NCBI GenBank assembly: GCA_026545225.1 | Contig: CM048853.1 | Location: forward strand, 13,952,755-14,016,754 | Source of the DNA: Cornus controversa | Lineage: Eukaryota > Streptophyta > Magnoliopsida > Cornales > Cornaceae | Reading direction: 5' to 3' | Length of the DNA stretch: 64,000 bases | Shown: in pieces, positions 9,879 through 21,880 of the stretch | How positions within the stretch are numbered: the stretch's first letter is position 1 | Layout of the letters: each line of letters starts with the position of its first letter | Translations under genes and position numbers: made by a program | The notes under the pieces: model-generated | The model's input: the letters and a program-made list of their open reading frames with translations, nothing else | Databases searched by the model: none | Told to the model about the DNA's origin: nothing

Positions 9879-11368
9879 GCAATAAGCCTTCTCACTCAAT
9901 AAATCGGATTTCTATGCCTCAAAGCAGAGAATATTCGCGTATAAGTGTGCAAGGTTGAGCAATAATAAGCGGGTGGCTGGCTTATGTTAGTTCCGTTTTT
10001 GCGTTTACTGAGATATGTTTACGGTATTTTTGTGTTTTTGATGTATTACAGGTATTAGAGTAAATGGAGCAAAGTTTGAAGCTATTTGCAGCTGAAGAGG
10101 AAAAGTCAGAATTGCAGCCAAAGGCATCTCGATCAATCGAGATGTTGATCTCGATTAATCGAAATCTCGATTGATCGAGATCTCATTTCGATTGATCGAA
10201 ATCTTGATCAATTGAGATCCAATCTCGATTGATTGAGATTCTGCAGAACCCACTTGGCCACTTGCTCACCTGCTCTCCCACTTGCAACAAAATCCCCCTT
10301 TTTGCACGACTTAGGGGGATTGGCTGACTTGAACAAGACCCTTGGGGACCTTCTTGATACAAGGGATATATATAGTCATATATATATATATATATGGTGG
10401 GCCCCAAGGTTGAAAAGAAAGCCAAAAAGCACAAAAAGGGCCATATCTCACATATCTCATATATCTCTCAACATAGATCAGACCATCGACGAGAGACCTT
10501 CGGGAGAGGAAGAAGAGGAGCTGAACCAGACCAAAAAGCTTCACTTTCTTCATCAATGGAAGGGTGCAAATCTACCATGACCAACTAACTCCTCCACTAG
10601 GGTGTGGTTGACACACCTAGCCATGTAAACTTGTTCATTTTTGTAGCACTTTGGGATTTGTAGTTAAATGTTGATTATTTAGCCTAGTGAATATGTACAC
10701 AAATACATTTCTTATATATATTCATTTGATTTGGAATTTATTCTTGTCTTAGAGTAGATTTTGTCACTTGAATGCACAACATTTGCATATTCCACAAGAA
10801 GTGCAAATGATGGCTAGATAATGGTGTTTAAATGAATGTGTGATGTTTGCTTGTATAGACCATGCCAAGACAAGGTAGTTTGGATGCATGTAGGGTTCAC
10901 TTAGTGAGTAGGGTAATTAGGTAGTTAGTTAGGTTGAAGAGCTATGCTTGTTGAAGATGGATTATGATAGGTTAGCACACAGATTAATATTTTGATATGT
11001 CATTGAGGTCACAAGCCTAATGACATTGTTAGGCATTTAATTTATGAATCCCATGCTTGCTACACTTATGAACATGTGAATGGCTAGTGGTGGAAACCAC
11101 CCCTAGCTCTCTCTCCCAACTCAAACTCTTTAATTTTATTGTCATTTCATTCATGCAATAGATTATAAACAAAAATTCAAAAACCTGTTTTTAGAATTAA
11201 AGTAGAATTAATCTTCCTTTAAGGCAATTTCGACTAGTCCTCGTGGGATCGATACCCTCTATATAGAACCTTATCTACAAAGATTCGTGCTCTTGCGAGT
11301 GGTTAAATTATATTTTGATAAAAAGGGTAAAATTAAGCTTACAATCTAATCCGAGTTTAGCCACATCA
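9879..11368 (+). repeat. 3' LTR of element A
   Basis: The right end (CACATCA) is fixed by alignment with 1-382. The left end at TGCAATAAGC is inferred from the purine tract. The resulting 1,490 bases are close to the 1,509-base LTRs of the related element B. A TATA-rich block (10376-10396) would be the promoter. The LTR contains its own array of TCGAT-TG-ATCGA near-palindromes at 10126-10245. Confidence 0.75.
10126..10245. repeat. LTR array of TCGATTGATCGA near-palindromes
   Basis: Six motif copies lie in about 120 bases, in both orientations: ATCTCGATCAATCGAGAT, ATCTCGATTAATCGAAAT, ATCTCGATTGATCGAGAT, ATTTCGATTGATCGAAAT and two with CG changed to TG. The array is 130-240 bases upstream of the TATA block, where LTR enhancers usually lie. 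The last copy is followed by TGCAG, as at the end of the first cluster in 6481-6832 and in 49207-49413. Confidence 0.85.
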
Positions 11369-12058
11369 AGGGGAGGTAAGTTTAATTTACCCAATATTTA
11401 AACGTAATTTGATGCAATTTGGCTCTAGTACCAAAAATTGATGAATACTAGTGAATATAGTTTTTAGGGTTGATTAGAACCAATTTTTTGTTGGCTAAAG
11501 GTTTTAATATAAAGGGTTTTAGTGGTAGCAGAAGTGTTACAAAAGGGTGGTTGTTTTGGGGTTTCTATGGAGGCATTTGAAAACCAAGTTTAGGGGTTGT
11601 GAACAGTGAACCTAGCTAGTGTTTGAGGGAGAAAAGAGTTTGGGCTTAGAGAGTAGATTTTAAGGATAAAAGAGGGAAGGAGAAGAAACTCTAGGATTCG
11701 CTCCTAAAATTACGTACATATCATAGTTTGGGTTGGAATTGAATCGTCAGTTGGCATCCACAGTGAATCTAGAAACCATGACTAGAACCAGATCTGTACT
11801 AATTCTTTTAACCTAAAAAATCTTATTCCATAATTTCAAACATTTTTCTCCACCACCACCACAACCAGATTTATAATTCCATTTTCTTGTTAAAATCACA
11901 TTTCTAAAGCTCAATTCCATTGCTTTTCTTCCTCAAAGACTTTGATTGAGGTGCTCTAAATCTAGAAAGTTACCATTCACGGGTACTAGTCGTACTCCCA
12001 AACAACCCCTAAACCTTTTGCTTGGAGTGCATCCCACATACAAAAAGACGAGAGGCCC
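11369..12058. other. Unassigned DNA between element A and the LINE 3' end
   Basis: No ORF or repeat is recognised. The last 100 bases or so probably belong to the 3' untranslated end of the minus-strand LINE. Confidence 0.5.
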
Positions 12059-12386
12059 TCAACCTCTCATAGCATCCAACAAATCAACTATCTCACTCAT
12101 AGAATTACACATTCTCCCATAAACCCAAGAAAAAAGAGAACTAAGAATAAAAAAATGCAGCTCCCCTATGGAAGAGTCATCATCATCGAAGGATCTCTTG
12201 TTCCATTCCTTCCATAGACACCACCAAAAGCATAAGGGGGTCACTCTCCAATAATCATGAACTTGGGCATTAACATCACACCCTCTTTAAACATCTAACA
12301 TGCCTTTGGGAGAATTAGGCATAACCCATTGTATCCCAAACACAACCCCAATAACATACTCCAAGTGTCGCATGCCACTGGGCAGT
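12059..12386 (-). pseudogene. L1-type LINE, C-terminal end of the RT protein (part 1 of a split element)
   Basis: On the minus strand this reads WVMPNSP, then PLCFWWCLWKEWNKRSF, and ends in DLLDAMRG-stop at 12059. This is the C-terminal pattern of plant L1-like LINE ORF2. The upstream part of the same protein resumes at 15897 on the other side of a solo LTR. The 5-base GCAGT duplication (12382-12386 and 15897-15901) marks that insertion. Confidence 0.75.
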
Positions 12387-15300
12387 TGTAATACCCCCAA
12401 AAATTTGGACGTCTATTATTTTAAAGAATTTAAATTTCTTTATATTATTATTATTATTATTTTTCAATTCATGTGGAATGCCTTTATATGCATTTTATCA
12501 TTTCATGTGAATTGTTAGGTCTTTATACAATTATTATTTTATGTGAATTGGTTGTCTTTATAAATTCTTTCATTTCATGTGAATTACTCTATTTTTATTT
12601 TTATCAATTTATATGAATTGTTTATTGATTGTGTATTATTTGATTTAAATATTTTAAATGCTTTGGATTGGGCTAGGGAGGAATCTGGGCTGGAATGGTT
12701 GGGCTAAGGATATGCTTAAGTTGTTGGGCCATGGTTATAGTTATATTATTATGGTTATTATTATTATTATTATTATTTTTAGTTATTTAGTTTTTAGAAA
12801 AAATAATAATAATAGAATAAAATGATTAGGACAAAAGTTAATAAGAAACTAGGGTTTCTGCCGTTTGCATTACGCACAAAAATCAGGAGAGTAAACGAAA
12901 GAGAGAAGGAGTTCGGGTGAACGACTGTTTGAATCGTCAAAGAGGCAAGTTTGATTCTTCTCTTCCCCTTTGAATCAGTATTCATAGTCTAGGTTTGAGG
13001 ATTGTGTTTATTTTGGAAATTTGTATATAATTGTATGTTTTTTTTTTCTGTTGATAAATTTTGTGAGAATTAATTATGCTAATTGTATAGACATGTTGCT
13101 TGAAATTTGTATGCATTTAATTATGAAATTAAATGATTTTGCATGCTAAGAATAATTCTATGAATTAAACATTAGGATTTTGGAGTTTTGGTACTATTTT
13201 AGGGTATTTTTGCATATGTATATAATATGATTGTATAGGCGGGTGTATATATATATGAACATGAAATTTGGGTCTACTGTGTTTATCATTTTTGAGGGAT
13301 TTTGTTCCGATCAATAGGTAGATCTTACTTCCTAGAACAATCCTTGAAAGTTTCGTTATGAACCGTTGGGTAGATTGACGGGAAATTGAGTTTAAAATTT
13401 TAGATTTTCGAAACTTGAAATTGGGCGTTTTTGATTTAGTCCGCGAGAGGAGATGATTTTGGTATCAATACGTAGCTTAGATCGATAAGAGTTCAATGGT
13501 ATATTCATGTGCGCGATTCGGTGCTCGGGAAGCTCGGCCTCCATTGTTGGCCGCTGAAGCTTCAGGTGGGGAAGAAGAAAGAAAAAAAAAAAAAAGAAAA
13601 AGAAAAGGGGGCCACGCGTCCGCCGGCCCGTGGGGGCGCGTGCTGCAGGCGCCTGTGGTCAAAAAATTGTTTTCGGGCCCCACTCGCGGGGGCCCACCTT
13701 TGGGTCCAATATGGGCCCATTCCGAATTGTTTTGATATTTATTTTGTATTTTTGAAATTTTTGGGAAAACTTGAAAATCTGGAAAAATCATTTTTTTAAA
13801 ATACTTTTATAATTCTAAAAATTCCCAAAATTTTATGTAAACTTCCTGGGAGCTTAAGGGGCTTGGGGTTTAAATTTCATATCAAAATTATTTACCATTG
13901 TCTTTAAATTAATTTTTAAAGTGTCTAAAAACTGGAATTTTCAGCCTCTTTAATTTTAGAAAAAAGTTATAAATTTCCAAAAATTCCGAAATTTTTACTG
14001 TACCTCTCTGGAGGCTAAAGACACTTGGGTTTAAAATTTCAACACAAAATAATTTTTCCTTATTATTCAATTGATATTTAAAGGGTTCAAAAGTTGGGTT
14101 TTTCACTTTCTGTAATTTTAGAAAATACTTTTATAACTCCAAAAGTTCCCAAATTTTTACTGTAACTTTTTAGAGGTTAAATAAACTTGTTTGTATATTT
14201 TCATCTTGAAATGAGTTTCTTTTGGTGTTAAGTTAATTTTTTTTAAAGTGTCTAAAAGTAGGATTTTCACCTTCTTTTATTTTTAGAAAATATTTTAAAA
14301 TTCCAGAAAATTCTAGAAAAATTTAGTTAACTTTATAGAATTAAAATGCACCTGGGTTTTAAATTTCATGTGAAGATGAGTCTCCCTTGTGATGTGTTGG
14401 TTGTAAATGTATGCTTCGAATTATGTTTTATTTTCGTTTCGCTAGAAAAATATATATATTTTGTATTCCCAAAAATTCTAGAAAATTCCAAAATGATTTT
14501 AATAGGGTTCTGAGAAGTAGAATAGGCCCAGAAACCTAGATAAAAGTTAGGTTTAGACTCCCTCGTAGAATTGAGTGCATTGGAGGTTGAGTTGGGAAAT
14601 TGCTTCTATAATGGATGCTTGGGTTATTTGGTTTACTTGAATATATTTTCCTTTAAGGATATAAATGCCCATCAAATACTTGATTATAGTCTACTTGTGA
14701 ACGATTTGTTTTATGATGATAATTTCATGCTGGATGATTTGAAATAATGGTTTGTGCAAATTTAAATCATAATGCACCTTATTATTTTATATTGCATATT
14801 GGAATGTATCTATGTATTTTATTTGGCATGTAAGGATTGCCTGGCGTGTCAGGATTGCCCATACCTAATAAGGTATCTATGCATTTTATTTGGCATGTCA
14901 GGATTGCCCGACGTGTCAGGATCGCCCATACCTAATAAGGTATCTATACATTGTATTTGGCGTGTTAGGATCCCCCATACCTAATAAGGTGTCTATACAT
15001 TTTATTTGGCGTGTCAGGATCGCCTATATTTAATAAGGTATCTATACATGTATGCATATGTTTTCCTTATTTTGAACTTAAAGAATGTGTTCATTGTTGG
15101 ATGATAAGGGTTTGTTGGAACAATGTATAAGATGATTTTACTTCTGAAAACATGAACTAAATAGGAAATGACTAGTATGTATATATCTATACCTATTAAG
15201 GTATCAAAAGATTAAATGATGGCATGTTAGGATTGCTTAAACTTGATATTATTTTATGTTATGTTTATTTCTGCTGAACGTAAGGAATGTGTTCACGTTT

Positions 15301-15896
15301 GCATAATAAGGGTTTGGATGGAATATTATAAATATTGACTGTTGTTTTGGAAATATGAAACTGGGTAAAAGAATAACTTGTAGGTTAAATCTATAGATTT
15401 ATTTTGTGTCCCTTATACTGAGGGTATGTATATTGGTTCTCTGATTGGGATGTAGTAGATAGAACTTGCTCGTGGGTTTAACCCACTTTGTTGATATTTC
15501 AGGTTTCAGACAGGTTCCACCGCGAGGATAGAGTTTTAGGGTTTGGTTGTAGCAGACGTCTCATCTCATAAGTTATAGGGTAGGAACTTGTCTTCTTCAA
15601 GAGTCATACTATGAACTTTTGAGACTTTGATTGTTGGTATTAATTTTAGAATTTAAAAACTTTGTTCATTTGGTTAAGGGGTCCTTGGGTTACAGGACTT
15701 CCAAGTTGTATTACTGGACATATACTTGTTTAGTTAGCGGTTATTTTAATTCAGAGGAATTTTTTATTCTGCTTTTAGAAAATTATTCATTATATCTTTT
15801 GTATTCTATGCTTGTTGCTATTAGTTGTATGTATTTCCTAGGTTTTGTGTATGAGATTGGCCACCTCATGCGCGAAATTTTCTGGGGGGTATTTCA
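12387..15896 (+). mobile_element. 3.5-kb solo LTR inserted in the LINE
   Basis: It begins TGTAATACCCCC and ends GGGGGGTATTTCA, giving TG...CA ends with a short terminal inverted repeat. It is flanked on both sides by GCAGT (12382-12386, 15897-15901), the 5-base duplication typical of LTR retrotransposon integration. It holds no primer site, internal domain or pol sequence, so it is read as a solo LTR left by LTR-LTR recombination. The size and a GTTTAACCCACTTTG-type block near the end suggest a long-LTR gypsy lineage (perhaps Tekay-like). The ORFs inside (for example around 13500-13800) have no family features. A relative lies at about 17640-19577. Confidence 0.75.
14817..15050. repeat. Tandem repeat inside the solo LTR
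   Basis: About four imperfect units of 50-65 bases, built on TGGCRTGTCAGGATYGCC and CATACCTAATAAGGTATCTA. A diverged array of the same words is present in the second LTR copy (18360-18960), so the repeat was already in the ancestral LTR. Confidence 0.75.
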
Positions 15897-17640
15897 GCAG
15901 TGTAGCAAAAGAGCTCCACAGTCTCCTCATCTCTCTTGCATATGGAACACCAACTAGTGAGAGCTATTTATCTTTGCCTCAAATTGTCGATTGTCAAGAT
16001 CTTTTGGAAGACAACTGTCCATCCAGAGAAGGCCATCTTTAGGGGGGCCTTAGAACGTCAAGTTACCTTCCACTGAAAAATCAACCTTGCTGCCCCAAAG
16101 TTGGTTCTATAGAAGGACCTAACATAAAAAATCCCACAAGTCGATGGGACCTACAACAAAGAATCATCTCTCCCTCCGTCCACACTCTACGGGTAAATAA
16201 ACTCCAAAAAGTGGATCACCTCCTCCAATTCCAAATGTTGAATTTTTTTTGAGATACTGACATCCCAAGTCATCCTACCCCTATCAAGGTGATAGCAGTT
16301 AAACACAACGGCCAGTCGATCACAAGCAATACCATAAATACTAGGGAAGGAGCATGCCAACGATCGCTCACCACACCACCAATCCTCCCAAAACCGAATA
16401 TCTTTTCCATTCCTGATCCCGAATATGATGTGTTCGAAGAACTAATCCCACCTTCTTCAGATAAATTTCTAAACACCTACTTCACCCGCCGATCTCAGCT
16501 CCTCTGAACACCACCATCCCATCTCCTCCTCACGTCTACTGGAAATAATTCTCCTCCACAACTGTTGCCTCTTTTGCCTAAATCTCCATAACCACTTCCC
16601 TAAGAGAGCTTTATTAAAAGGCTCCACCTTTTTAATCTCCAACCCTCCTACATTAATCGGTCTGCCCACTTGATCCTAGTTAACTAGGTGGTATTTGAAC
16701 TTATCATCCATGACTTTCCACAAAAAATTCCGCTGAAGCTTCTCAATACTCTCAGCTACAAAGATAGGAATCTGGAGTGAGAGAAAATATATAGGAAAGT
16801 TGGATAAAGTACACTTTAACAAAGTAACGCTGCCACCCTTTGAAAGATACTGCTTCTTCCACCCTGCGAGCCTTCTCTTGTACCTTTCCACCATTGAATC
16901 CCAAACTCCCACTCTTCTCATTGAATCTCCCAATGGTAAGCCCAAGTACAAAATAGGGAATGACACAACTCCACAATCCAGGATACCTGCCAAATATGCA
17001 ATATTAGGCACATTCCCCAACTGCACCAAAACGCTCTTACTAACATTGATATTAAGCCTAGATATAGTCTAGAAGTAAATCAACACAGACCTCATGCACC
17101 TCAACTGTACCTCATCCATATTGCAAAAGACAAGAGTATCATCTGCAAAAAGCAAATGAGAAATCTCCAACTGTATGGAAACATCTCTACCCACCTTGAA
17201 TCCTTTAATAAACCCCAAGTTAATTGCCTTCCTCATCAATTTGCTAAGGGCCTCCATCACTAAAAGGAACAAGAAGGGAGAGAGAGGTCCCCCTACCGAA
17301 TCCCCCTCGAACTGTTAAAAAAATTAGTTGGTGATCCATTCACAAGGACTGAGAAGTGAACTGAGGAAATGCAAAACTCAATCCATCTCCTCCATTGCAT
17401 TCCAAAATCCATCATCTCCAACAAATGAATAAAAAATCTCTAGTTCACATGTTTATATGCTTTCTCAATATCTAGCTTACATAAGACCCCTGGTATCTTG
17501 ATAGCAAGTTTATGATCCACACATTCACTTGCGATGAGAGCTGAATCCAAAATCTTTTATAAGGCAAGGACTTTAGCTATGAGCTTATATATGCACCCAA
17601 CCAAGTTGATAGGTGGCGTCTCCCTTATTTGGAATAAGAG
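15897..17640 (-). pseudogene. L1-type LINE reverse transcriptase (part 2 of the split element)
   Basis: Minus-strand ORF2, read from 17640 downwards. It has RT start PPINLVGCIYKLIAKVL (about 17560-17620) and the catalytic FADDTLVFCN box (about 17110-17140). Then come FPILYLGLPLG, WKKQYLSKGGSVTLLK, RNFLW and PFNKALLGKWLWRF. The zf-RVT end ILTIDNLR ... WCSICKRDEE lies at about 15900-16000. It has frame breaks and stops throughout. The N-terminal endonuclease is missing because the element is cut at 17640 by a second LTR fragment. It encodes the target-primed RT of a non-LTR retrotransposon; dead. Confidence 0.85.
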
Positions 17641-19577
17641 CATGAGCCCCACTTGCTGGGGCCCACCTCTGTTCAGATTTTTTTTTAAAAATATTTTTAA
17701 ATTAGAAAAATACGAAAAATAATTTTTAAAATTGTTTTTAAATTTCAAAAAATTCTAAAAAAATTTGGATAATCTTTTGGATATAGAATACACTTGTGTT
17801 TTAAATTTCAAGAAGAAATGAGTTTCCCTCGTGGTTAAATTGGTTTTAAAAGTTTGCCTCAAAATAGGGTTTTCATTTTATTTTATTTGGAAAATATTTT
17901 TAAAATTTCTGAACAGAATACACTTGGGATTTAAATTTCAAGTTGAAATTAGCTTCCCTCATGGTTAAATTAGTTTTAAAAGTATGCATCAAATTGGCTT
18001 TTCATTTTCTTTTATTTGGAAAAATATTTTTAAATTTCTGAAAAATTTCAAAAAATTCTAGAATGATTAAATAGAGTTCTTAGGAACAGAATAGGCCCGA
18101 AAACCTAGATTAGAGCTAGGCTTAGACTCTTTGACAATTTAGTTACATTGGGAAATTTGGTTGTGTGCTTGCTCATATAATTGGTGGTTGTATTATTTTC
18201 CTTCCTTAATTGTATTCTTTGAAATCATAACTGTTCATGATACTTGATATTAGTTTAATTTTCTATGAGTTATTTTATTGTGTTGATTGAACTTCTGTTA
18301 GATTAAATTAATGTGCTAAGTAGGTTAGATCTTTTGTTTTGGTTTAATAGGTTAGTTGTAGAGGCATGTAAGGATTGTCAGGGGGGATGCCAGGATTGCC
18401 AATACATAATAAGGTATCTAAGGTTAGTTAGGGAGGCATGTAAGGATTGCCAATACCTAATAAGATATTTAAGGATAGTATAGCAGACATGCCAGGATTG
18501 CCTAGGTTTAATAGGGTATTGTATTTGTGCCTTTGGTTTGAACTTAGAAATAGGTTCTAAACTTATGTGGTAGGGGTTAAATTGGAACGGTATATGGATG
18601 ACTTCTATTTTGAAGACATGAGAAAAATAAGGGAATGATTTGTATACATTTATATATATTTGAGGTTAGTTAGGGAGGCATGTCAGGATTGCCGATAAGG
18701 TAGTTAATATAGATAAGGGAGGCATGTTAGGATTGCCAATACCTAATAAGGTATTTAAGGTTTAGCGAGGCATGTTAGGATTACCGATAGGGTAGTTAAT
18801 ATAGATAGGGGAGGCATGTCATAATTGCCAATATCTAATAAGGTATTTAAGGTTAGTAAGGGAGGCATGTGTGGATTGTCAATTGCAGGGTGGGGTGCTT
18901 AATGTATATATAAGGGAGGCAGGTTAGGATTACAAAATATTTATAAGGTATTTTATTTAATAAAAGTGTTTGGGTATGTAAGGATTACCTTTGGTTTGAA
19001 CTTAGAAAATAGGTTCTATAATTTGTATGTTAGAGGATGGGTTGGTACAGTGTGTAGGATGGCTTCTATTTTGGTACATGGGTAGAAAAGAAAATGATTT
19101 GTGTATATATTTATATATATTTGTTGTCCCTCATATAAAGGGTATGTTTACTTGTTTTCTGATTGGGTTGTAGTAGAGAGAACTTTTTTGTAGGTTTAAC
19201 CCACTTTGTTGATATTTCAGGTTCCAGACAGTTTCCACCTCGAGGCTAGAGCATGGAGTTCATAAAGCATGGCAATCATCTATTCCTTACCAGACTTTAG
19301 TGTAGAGACTTAGATATTTTCATAAAGTATTTTAGTTTTATGATTTTTGGTTAACGGAGTCCTTGAGTTAAGAGACTTCCAAGTTGTATTGTTCAGACTA
19401 GTATTATGTTTATTTAATGTTATTTATTACTTGAGTTAAACTTTCCTCTCAGCATTTATATATATTTTCTTTTTGTCCTTATATTTTATGCTTTCTTGCT
19501 ATCAGTTGTAGATATCCTTTACGTTTTATGTGTGAGACTGGCCACCTCATGCGTGAAATTTGTTGGGGGGTATTTCA
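17641..19577 (+). mobile_element. Second, 5'-truncated copy of the long LTR
   Basis: It shares with 12387-15896 the CCCCACT...GGGGCCCACC block, repeated TTTAAATTTCAAG and CTAGAAAA strings, and a GGCATG..AGGATTGCC repeat array. It also shares the block TTAACCCACTTTGTTGATA and the same right terminus (CACCTCATGCGTGAAATT ... GGGGGGTATTTCA, ending 19577). Its left end is missing and no matching target duplication is visible next to CAAGG at 19578. The two copies are clearly diverged, so they represent separate old insertions. Confidence 0.7.
18360..18960. repeat. Tandem repeat in the second long-LTR copy
   Basis: About seven irregular units carry GGAGGCATGTNAGGATTGCC and AATACCTAATAAGGTATTTAAGG, partly alternating with a shorter form. 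The unit order differs from the copy at 14817-15050, and the array is longer. Confidence 0.7.
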
Positions 19578-20850
19578 CAAGGAGATTTCTCAAGCCTCTA
19601 GCAATGGAGCATGTGCCAAAGGTTTCTTGTGCATGAATTTTTTTGAGATTTCTTGAAGTCCAAGCACGTGAGGAGAATTGCTCATGAAGAACTACATGGA
19701 GATTAAGCTTTTTAGTTCGTTAGAGATATAGGTTAGATGGGATTCATCTATGGTTTTATCTTTTATCTCTTATATTACATGCATATATAAATGTATTACC
19801 ATTATGTTATGTTGATGCATAATGATTCATGAAATAACATGTTTTAAGTTGGTAATTATTAAATTACGAGAGAGTAACTTGTTTGATAAGTTTTGAATTA
19901 ATATTTAAATTGTACTTGATTTATCTAGATACTTTCTATTTATAGTAATTTTCAAAAAATATTTTATTTTCAAAATTAATTAAATATTTCTTTTGAAATT
20001 ATGAAAACAATAGAAATAGAAAGTAGATATTTTTGAAAATTTTCTTATTTAAAGGTCTCCAATTTAAATGTGAAAAGTCATATCGATGTAGCTCTCTCTA
20101 AATTTAATAACTATTAAATTAAAATATGGGCAAACATATATGCATAATTTATTGTGTAGTATATTGTATTAATATGGTTTAATAGTTAGTTAAAATAATT
20201 ATTTGTGCTACAAAGTTTATTAGTAATTATATTGTTTTGTTAAGTTTACATAGTTCATTATTAGTTACATAATTTATTAAATAAATTATTATTTAAATTA
20301 CATAGTTCATTATTAGTTAGAAAGTTAGTTAAATAATTTATTATTTATGCATTTATTATTAGTTATACAGTTTAATAAATAAATTATTGTTTATGCTACA
20401 TTATTTATTAAATAAACTATTATTTATGTTACATAGTTTATTATTAGTTATGTAGTTTGTTAAATAAATTATTTTTTATGTTATAAAATTTATTATTAAT
20501 TAATTATTTTTTGTTAAATAACTGTTTAATAATGCTACAGAATAGTAATTACATAGCTGGTTAAATAAATTATTAATTTATTATTTATGGATTCGAGGTT
20601 CCGATTCGGTGTTAGCTTAGTTTATTATTTATGTTCATTAGTTTTTAATAACAAATAATTATTCATGCTACATAATTTGTATTTAATAATATATTATTAT
20701 TTATGGTGCATATAGGGATTGGGGATTTAGGTTTGGGGTTTAGGATTTATTATTAGTTACATAGTCTTTTAATTATATAGTTTGTTATAGGTTTCGGGAT
20801 TCGGGTTTTCGTGTTTGGGGTTTTAGGTTTAGGGTTTCCGATTCAATGTT
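19578..20850. other. AT-rich stretch with degenerate repeats and telomere-like words
   Basis: No gene is seen. From about 20100 to 20780 the words TTATTTATGCTACATAGTTTAT and ATTAGTTACATAGTTTATTA (shortened here as a family) recur many times with small changes, a decayed minisatellite. Around 20705-20840 there are several TTTAGGG-like words (GGTTTAGGGTTTCC, GGGGTTTAGG), which could be a decayed interstitial telomere-like patch or simple drift. Confidence 0.55.
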
Positions 20851-21054
20851 CCTTTTGTACTTGTTGTATCGTTCTGGACAACAACAAGAATTCGTTGGGC
20901 ATAGGCATTGTGTTGGGCATGTTTTCAATGATTCAAATTTTGTTAAGCAATTTCTGTAACTCTGCTGTTTTACCAACATATGACTCGAATCCAGACTCAT
21001 CTTAGTTAAGTTTTAATATTAAAGTACGTATATGCTTGTGGGTTAAAATGGTCA
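20851..21054. repeat. 204-base dispersed repeat, copy 1
   Basis: It starts CCTTTTGTACTTGTTGTATC and ends GGGTTAAAATGGTCA. A second copy of the same length is at 39548-39751, with about 15 differences by eye, and both have sharp ends. The minus strand of both keeps an open frame with LTKF and KTCPTQCLCPTNSC, so it may be a piece of an unidentified coding or transposon sequence. Confidence 0.8.
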
Positions 21055-21784
21055 TTACCAGTGCCAGTTGTGCCTAAAGCACTATGAAGGGTGTTGGAAG
21101 GGGAATAGTGGAGACAGTCGTAGCCTTCATCATTATTTTGCACAAAGTGGCTGTCATAGACAAAAACTCACGTTTTCTTGTTTGTCAGCCTTAACTTTAA
21201 ACATTACACAAAGCAATGAATGATGATTTTGAATTTGAATTTATATTAGTTTATTCTATAGAGCTCCTCTATATCCATGTCATACATTGTTGGATACCAA
21301 CACAGATCCACTACTCTTGGGCATTGTGTTAGACGTTCGCTTTGTTTATTTGTAAAAAAAAATTCAAATCTTTAGGATATGTCAAAATGTGGGATACATG
21401 GGTATGTAGAAAAAAATTTAAAGAACAAATTTCAAATAGAATTAATGAATAGAATGAGGGTCAATTGCATGATGAATATGTATGTACAAATCTATGTTAT
21501 TCTTTATGATACATTCATGTGAGAGAAAATATAAACTCTTATCTCCTTTGTTGTCTTGTTATCATAAAAATAGTGGGACCCTTGTTGTTATTAAGCCATT
21601 TTTCCAGTAGATGATATCTTCTATAGATTTCTCTCGTACTGTAGTATTCTATAAGTATATTCTACGTGTATCAACTATAGATGGCTAATATTCTCTTCAC
21701 AACCTTCTTATAATTTCTTGCCCCTTAATGTAGTAACAAAATTTTTCTTCTCTTTCCTTGCAAGAATTTCATGGACAACAGCCT
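21055..21784. other. Unassigned intergenic DNA
   Basis: No ORF, repeat or element end could be recognised here. Confidence 0.5.
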
Positions 21785-21880
21785 CTCCACATGTGGAGGT
21801 AAGGCTACATACATTTGGCCTTCACCACAACCCTACAATGGTGGGAGCCTCGTGCACTCGGCTAGTCCTTTTTTTTTTTC
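21785..21880 (+). mobile_element. SINE-like remnant
   Basis: TGTGGAGGTAAGGCT, then CACAATGG-type words, GGGAGCCTCGTGCACT and a terminal T-run resemble the 3' body of plant tRNA-derived SINEs (AGGTAAGGCTGCGTAC ... GTGCACTGGG ... TTTT). The tRNA-like head with A and B boxes is not recognisable, so it is truncated or too diverged. Confidence 0.45.

Larger units (their letters stand above)
1..11368 (+). mobile_element. Element A: Athila-like Ty3/gypsy LTR retrotransposon, nearly complete but inactive
   Basis: The order is LTR end, primer site, gag-protease-RT-RNase H-integrase, a post-pol ORF, a polypurine tract and a 3' LTR. Bases 1-382 align base for base in length with 10987-11368, which shows the direct repeat. 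The primer site resembles the tRNA-Asp type used by Athila/Calypso elements. The protease motif LLDLGASVNLLP and the RT motif FMDDF also fit that lineage. The 5' LTR start and left target duplication are outside the window, so the target duplication cannot be checked. Four nonsense codons in gag-pol and several breaks in the post-pol ORF make it non-coding now. Lineage is inferred from motifs. Confidence 0.88.

Noticed and set aside
13477..13799. Three overlapping frames of about 80-104 codons
   Set aside because: They lie inside the solo LTR, over an AAAAG tract next to GC-rich sequence. All are low-complexity, and the second LTR copy does not preserve them.
20705..20845. True interstitial telomere array
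   Set aside because: The TTTAGGG-like words are few, interrupted and variable. I keep it only as a weak observation.
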